Shown in pieces: positions 58,936 to 64,000 of a stretch of DNA of 64,000 nt. Under the pieces are notes generated by a model. It saw only the letters and a program-made list of their open reading frames with translations. It was not told the DNA's origin and ran no database searches. Source of the stretch: Dinochytrium kinnereticum. Its lineage: Eukaryota > Chytridiomycota > Chytridiomycetes > Chytridiales > Chytridiaceae. Position 1 is the first letter of the stretch, and each line of letters starts with the position of its first letter. The stretch covers positions 1-64,000 of the forward strand of contig JADGJT010000087.1 in NCBI GenBank assembly GCA_027604005.1, written 5' to 3'. The translations under genes and the position numbers were made by a program.

Positions 58936-59324
58936 TGTTGGATGATGGGGGTCCATAGGGGTCACCAGTCGGGAGTTTAAGGAGGTTTATTGTCAATAAG
59001 GAGGAGGAGGAGAGGGGTTGTCAGCAGGTGCTCTAGTGAGCTGAGTTGTTGTTGCTCTTGTTATGAGTAGGCACAGGACAGGCCCTGGCTACTAATATTC
59101 CTGCTGCTGCGGGCTGCTCACGTGAGCGCACCGTCACTTTGGCTCTTGAGGCGACGCGTGTCGTCGCCCTATCGGTACAAGGTGCCTCCGAGGCTGTGAG
59201 TCCTTGACCTTGATATACCTCATGATATCTCTGTAGATACCCATGATGTATCTCCCCAGATACCCTCTCGGATACCCTTCCCTCCGCCTCAACCACGCCG
59301 CGTAGGGTGGCGTGTATCATTTAC
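58936..59324. mobile_element. LTR copy 2, internally deleted
   Basis: It matches the solo LTR at 1705-2140 from TGTTGGA to CATTTAC in the same orientation with scattered substitutions. A 49-bp part of copy 1 (2081-2129), bounded there by two ACGCGT hexamers, is missing, which is what slippage or recombination between short repeats would leave. The terminal AACA and a clear target duplication are also gone; the flanks AGCTT (58931-58935) and CTT (59325-59327) could be remnants of one. Confidence 0.85.
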
Positions 59325-61315
59325 CTTGAAAGTTGCCCGACGAGCCTTTAATACTTTCTTGTTTCCCACAAATGTTCATGGATTTGTTAGCTGTGCTTGC
59401 CAAGCTCCTTAGGGAGTCCACGCTTGAATCTCTTTCCAAATAACCTTCAATTCTTTCCACAAATTCAATGAAAAGGCAATTGATATGAACAAAGGACTGT
59501 TCTTGAACAGTGCAATCTTCTCATCGGGACAAGGTGCCGCAAGCTGGCGAGCGGTGCTCTCTTCCAGTTCTCACAACATCCCAGGACAACGAAAAAGAAA
59601 GTAAAGCGTGAAAAAAAAAAAACGGTTCTCATGGAAAAATCACTTTAGAGAGGGAAAGGTGCTCAGATAACTTAAAATGGGAGGACTCACCGCAGCGAAT
59701 ATGTGGGAAACGCTGGATTCTCACTAGCCCTCCTTAGTCTCCTCTCCAAATTCCCCATTCATCCCCGCCCGATTAGAATGTGGGCTCTTGCGCGAGCCTG
59801 ATCAGACGAGTGATATTGGTGCTGTCAAATGGTGTCGCTCGCCTTGATGCGGGTGTCCCTGATAAGTTCCGGCGGGTATTTGCACTGGTTCCCCACTTGA
59901 ATCAAAGCAGCGGGGCCCCAACGTGCTATGATGTGCGCTCCGTCTTCACCTGCAGACTAAGTGGTCTGGCCTGGCCGCTGATGGCGACTGTGGAAGGGGT
60001 CAGTAGAGGGTGATGCATTTAGAGTCCTGAGTTATGGCTCACTGCCTCTTTGGGATGCCTTCGGAAGCGGATGTTTGTTGTTTTATTTGCATCCACACCA
60101 CTATTATCTGTCAGATACCTTCCCCTCTTTCATCTTTATTGCTTTATATGTGTTGAAGGTGGACCATACAACCCTCCATTTTGTTATCGTTTCTCTTCTT
60201 TTCTAATCCTTTACTTCCCCATTACTTCTTGATGCGACTATAGTCTTGTTCTTCTTTACGCATTTTCTCCCAAAACCACCCTGCATCTGTTTCTCTCATC
60301 TTATTTCCTATGACTTTCATTTACAGTTCTATTTTTTTTCCCTTGCCCTGAACGCACTTGGCAACAACAATTATCAATAAACACCCTTAGGCGATATGCT
60401 CCTCTCCTCGGTCCTCTTGACAGTAATGCGAAGCACAGCACCGAGATGGAAGTCTGTCGTCACCCGAACTTCACGCCAACCTCAAGGTTTAAGATCGCTC
60501 TAGAAGACTTTTAATATCCCGTGAGCTCCACGTCAGATTCTGCAGTAGCCAACATCCCAAAGCGCCGCAAAAAAGACGGCCAGCAGGTGCTGAAGGGAAT
60601 ATATTTCTCACCCTCCTTTCAGTCCTTTCAGCTACCGCCTCCACACGCTGCAATTAGTGAAATTAGTAATGGTTGCCTGTGAAGCGAAGGAGTCAGGCAT
60701 TAATCGTTCAGTTTTCACCAGCCAGGCAAGGCAGGCGTTCTGTGGCTGGAACAGAGGCTGGCTGCCTTGCGTGCATCTTTCACATCGCACAGGAAGATTG
60801 CAGGTTTTGGGCCAATCGTTCGAGTGCGACGAGAGCTGTCGTTGAATATTCGCCGAGAGATTCCAACATGGGAGATGCCAAGAGAACTTTTCAAATTGAA
60901 CGGAATTTCTCAAGGGGATTGAGGCGGAAGCAACGAAAACAATTGCGACCGCTTGAAGGACGCTGTGCTTTTTGCAGACCTTTCCCAACCCATCCTCCAC
61001 ACCCGGCCATCGCCGTCATCCATACCACGCTCCTGCGGCTACCTGAAGACCACGGCCACGCGGGAATTGAGCACTCTGAATCTGTCTGTTGGGTCCAATC
61101 TAGGAGTTTGAGTTTGGGGCGCATTCTGCAAGCAATTTCGACGGGCCTGCTTTCAGTCACAGCAGTGGGAGACACACCCTGCCAACTGAGGCCATCGCTG
61201 CTTTTAGTGACGTCCAAAGAGTCCTACTGATACCCCGTCCACCGGAGTGGGACCGACCTTCCGTCCGGAATAAGTAGCACCCTACCTAGCACACCCTTCC
61301 CCAACCACGGAATAT
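59325..61315. other. 2-kb intergenic region, nothing firm
   Basis: Contains T/C-rich stretches (60130-60360) and overlapping open frames on both strands at 60632-61230 without domains. No RNA gene signature was recognised. The last part is the promoter of the WW-domain gene. Confidence 0.4.
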
Positions 61316-63712
61316 GGTAATTGAAACCTCCCCTTTGCCAGCTGCATCAACCGCGACATGCTGCATCCCCACTTCTCTTATGACCTTTTTATACAGTCAT
61401 CCTACCAAGACTCAACCCCACTTCCTCACGGTTGGTCATCTGCTTGGGACGCAAATTACGGTCGATTCTATTTTATCAGCCCCGAAGGGACATCGACCTG
61501 GTATGATCCCAGGGTTTCTGGAGGTCCTGCTGCCACAGCTACTGCTGCGGGGTCCCCGCCTTTAACCTCTTCAGGAACCTCGGTGGCGTTAGGGATGTCG
61601 GACACTCGGCCCTCGGTGACCTCAGCACAAATGGATTCCGCACCAGCTGCTGCTTCGGCGGATGCTGGTGGATCGAAGTCGGCAAAGGTTGGATTTCGAT
61701 TTTTTATCCATCCCAACCTTTTTTCTTTCCTTCATTTCATCTTTGAGATCATCACCCTACTTGTAGGGATGGCTTTTTACCATTATCTCAATGTGAGGGG
61801 AACTGACATATATCCTCCGCTATAATATGTTAGGAGCTTCCCAGCATTCCCTCCCTTACCAATATGCGGAAAACCCCTCCCCTCCCAAGCCTCTCCCCAG
61901 AACCTCAGCCTCCTACTCAGACAAGCGATCTTAAGGGTTCAATGGCCTCTCTCCCAACCTACGAACCAACCCCTCCTGAAACGGACTCGGTCGATGCTCC
62001 TTATAAGTCGGCTCAGGAGGAGAAAGCAGGTTTAGCAGCTGCTTCGGCTCAAGCTAGTGCTGCCCCTGCATCGCAGGGGCAGGCTTCAAATCAGGAGGTG
62101 GCGGGCAGGGCTTCCATGAACTTTTCGGAAGTGCCGCTGGATGGACAGAGGGCTTCTTATACTGTTCCGGATAGCTTTCAGAGCGGTGCCCCCATTCTTG
62201 GGGCTGCTGGTATGTGCTCTTCCGTCTCATGGCTTTTATGGCCTACCTTTCTCTTTCCTATGTTTATCATATGTTTCTCCATTGAATCCTAACATTGTAA
62301 TGTTCATATCTTGTTAGCTCCTATCGCCTTTGATAACAATATCTACGACCATGCCAATTATGGGTATACCCCGATGGAGGGCCTCAATCGCACAACCTCT
62401 CCCCTTCCAGACCCAACTATTCAAAAGATGTTCGAAAACAACACCGCTTACAATAACGGCAGTACCTACGCTAACGCCTATAATCCTGATGCTTACAACA
62501 ACGCCAATCCGTACCATTCTGCCTACTCTTCTCCTTACGACCCGAACAATGTCAATACTGTCGTCCCAGCCACAGCTCAAGTCCGGGACAGATCTGGAAG
62601 CATATCTGTCGCTGCCGTTGGTAATACTGCTGCTGTTGGAACTTACTACGAGCGTGGGGCCGGTGCTGGGTCTGGGGGTATTCATTACGCTGCCCTCCCA
62701 GCTACTGATGCCGCATCTTCTGCGACCTCTTCGGTTGGTTACCATGGTTATGGAAATAATGTCACCACACAGTACGGAACCAACCAGTATGGGTCTAACC
62801 AGTACATGGGCAACACGGTGACTGGCAATCGGCCAACGTCGATGTCCCCACCCCCGGGTCCTATTGGTTCCCCACCAGATGAGGCTTCTACCCGTCTTCA
62901 TGGACGTGGGAGCCTTCGACGCGGAGGCCAGAGCCCAAAGGATCCCAGAAGGTATTGCTGCGGATGCTTCCGAACTCGAGCTGGCTGCTGCACGGTTTGG
63001 TGGCTCATCGTCCTGTTCATTCTTGGTGGGCTTGGATTTGCTGGTTATTATTTGTACCCTCGGAATCCGACTGTGGTTGTCTCGCAGCCGTTTGTGCCGC
63101 CTGGAGAGAAGGGGTTAAGGGTTTCTGGTGAATTGGCGAGCGCGAGCGCGTCAGCACCGTATACCCTGGAGTTCAATTTGATGACGAATGTTTCGGTGTT
63201 TTCGCCGAATAATATTGATGTTAAGGTTGATAGATTGACCTTTGCGGTGGGTTATTTTTTTTATTCCCTCCTCCTTCTTTTTCGACTCTTACACAGTTGA
63301 TTGTACGTGTAATTATTTTTTCTAATTCATTCTCTTTCTTCATTAGGGTACCTTGCTCGATGATAATGGGAAGGAGCTGAACGCCCGTGCTAATGGGCAA
63401 AAAACCTCGGTCACTTTCCAGTCCCGCGCCAACACGACCTTTTCCCTCTCCGTGAACCTTGCCTACTCGGTGACAACGCCGAGCTCCATGATTGAAATTC
63501 TCGCTCTTACTGATCCTGTCGTTGCAGTTTTAGCGAGATCGTGTGGATTTTTGGGATCTTCAAGGACGAACCTGAAGATGGCTTACACTACGGAAGTTAG
63601 CATTGGGTTGATTAGTTGGACTGGGTATAAGCCTTCATTTAATGGAAGGCTGGAGTTCCCTTGCCCTGTGGATTCTGCAACATTGTTGACTTTGTTGAGA
63701 AGAGATGACTAA
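61316..63712 (+). CDS. WW-domain and LEA-2-like membrane protein
   Basis: Exons: 61316-61318 (ATG only), 61397-61687, 61834-62209, 62318-63246, 63347-63712 (654 aa). The isolated ATG exon gives MSSYQDS, matching MSSVYN of the paralogue at 54534-56393; a start at 61358 inside the intron is the alternative. A WW domain lies at about 8-40: LPHGWSSAWDANYGRFYF with TSTWYDPR. A long Tyr/Asn/Ser/Pro-rich disordered region follows, then a Cys cluster CGCFRTRAGCC, one transmembrane helix, and an LEA-2-like domain (FAGTLLDDNGKEL, ISWTGYKPSFNGRLEFPCP). A WW domain binds Pro-rich or phospho-Ser/Thr-Pro peptides, so it probably faces the cytoplasm. Confidence 0.75.
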
Positions 63713-64000
63713 AGGCGCAAATGATGGCGTTATGGTGATGGTTGCTATTTGAATAGCATGCTGTTACATACTTACTTTGGGAAGTTTCTGTGGGTGTGGG
63801 GGTTTGGCGTGCCCTCCTTGACATTGTTGTTGTGTGCATGCTGCATTTTTTTGCTATCCCTGCTATCAATCATTTAAACACGTTTCAACAGACACGAATT
63901 ATCATTTCAGATTCTTCAGTGACGTCCCACCTGTTGCCCGTTTCATTTCCAGTCGTGGTGAGCAGCGAGGCGCGCGTCAGCCAGCTTGCGATTGGCTGTG
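63713..64000. other. 3' flank, nothing recognised
   Basis: The 288 bp after the WW/LEA-2 gene hold no supported feature. Confidence 0.4.

Noticed and set aside
59033..59320. 95-aa open frame on the minus strand
   Set aside because: It lies wholly inside LTR copy 2 and is not conserved as a frame in copy 1.
60632..61230. Overlapping plus and minus frames of 100-185 aa
   Set aside because: Neither has a domain; no introns or start context support a gene.
1..64000. tRNA, rRNA or CRISPR features
   Set aside because: Both strands were scanned for B-box-like GGTTCGANNCC and for regularly spaced repeats; no convincing candidate was seen. A tRNAscan or Infernal run would be decisive.

Overview
The window is about 64 kb of eukaryotic, fungal-type DNA. 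It has small, densely packed genes with many short introns (38 to about 300 nt, GT-AG, often with a TACTAAC-like branch point). Fungal hallmarks are a copper-fist regulator, a fungal-type URC1 and a Tsc13-type enoyl reductase. An axonemal dynein heavy chain and a CCDC42/CFAP73-type axonemal coiled-coil protein show that the organism builds a motile flagellum. A zoosporic fungus (Chytridiomycota or a relative) is the best fit; this is an inference from gene content. All gene models were spliced by hand, and reading phase was checked across every junction.

Layout. 1-3035: no supported gene, but a solo LTR (1705-2140) with a perfect 5-bp target duplication. 3036-14483: STRAD-like pseudokinase (+), secreted CIA30 protein (+), FIS1 (-), an unknown Cys-rich protein divergent from FIS1 (+), CCDC42/CFAP73-like protein (-), enoyl-CoA reductase TECR/Tsc13 (+), and a Dcr2-like metallophosphoesterase (+). 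14502-33159: three minus-strand genes packed head to tail: axonemal dynein heavy chain (4,436 aa, one exon of 6.45 kb), a 971-aa disordered unknown protein, and a mitochondrial-type kynurenine aminotransferase. 33291-36690: uracil phosphoribosyltransferase (-) and URC1 (+), whose start codons are 80 bp apart across a promoter holding an inverted pair of GATA sites. 37142-46597: TMEM135-like membrane protein (-), copper-fist regulator (+, with a 10-N assembly gap in an intron), and a BAR/I-BAR-like coiled-coil protein (-). 47787-54546: two tandem GT14 (xylosyltransferase/core-2 type) glycosyltransferases (-) and a small tail-anchored membrane protein (-). 54534-58448: an LEA-2-like single-pass membrane protein (-) and a four-pass membrane protein (-). 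58936-59324: a second, internally deleted copy of the LTR. 61316-63712: a WW-domain paralogue of the LEA-2-like protein (+).

Several functions connect. Dynein and the CCDC42/CFAP73-like protein act in the axoneme. UPRT and URC1 compete for, or channel, uracil, and the GATA pair suggests nitrogen control. The GT14 pair, TECR, TMEM135-like and LEA-2-like proteins belong to the secretory, ER and membrane systems. The most interesting signals are the URC1/UPRT divergent promoter, the GT14 copy with a changed catalytic Glu, the truncated copper fist, the disordered gene beside dynein, and very small exons (3, 8, 11, 18 and 22 nt).
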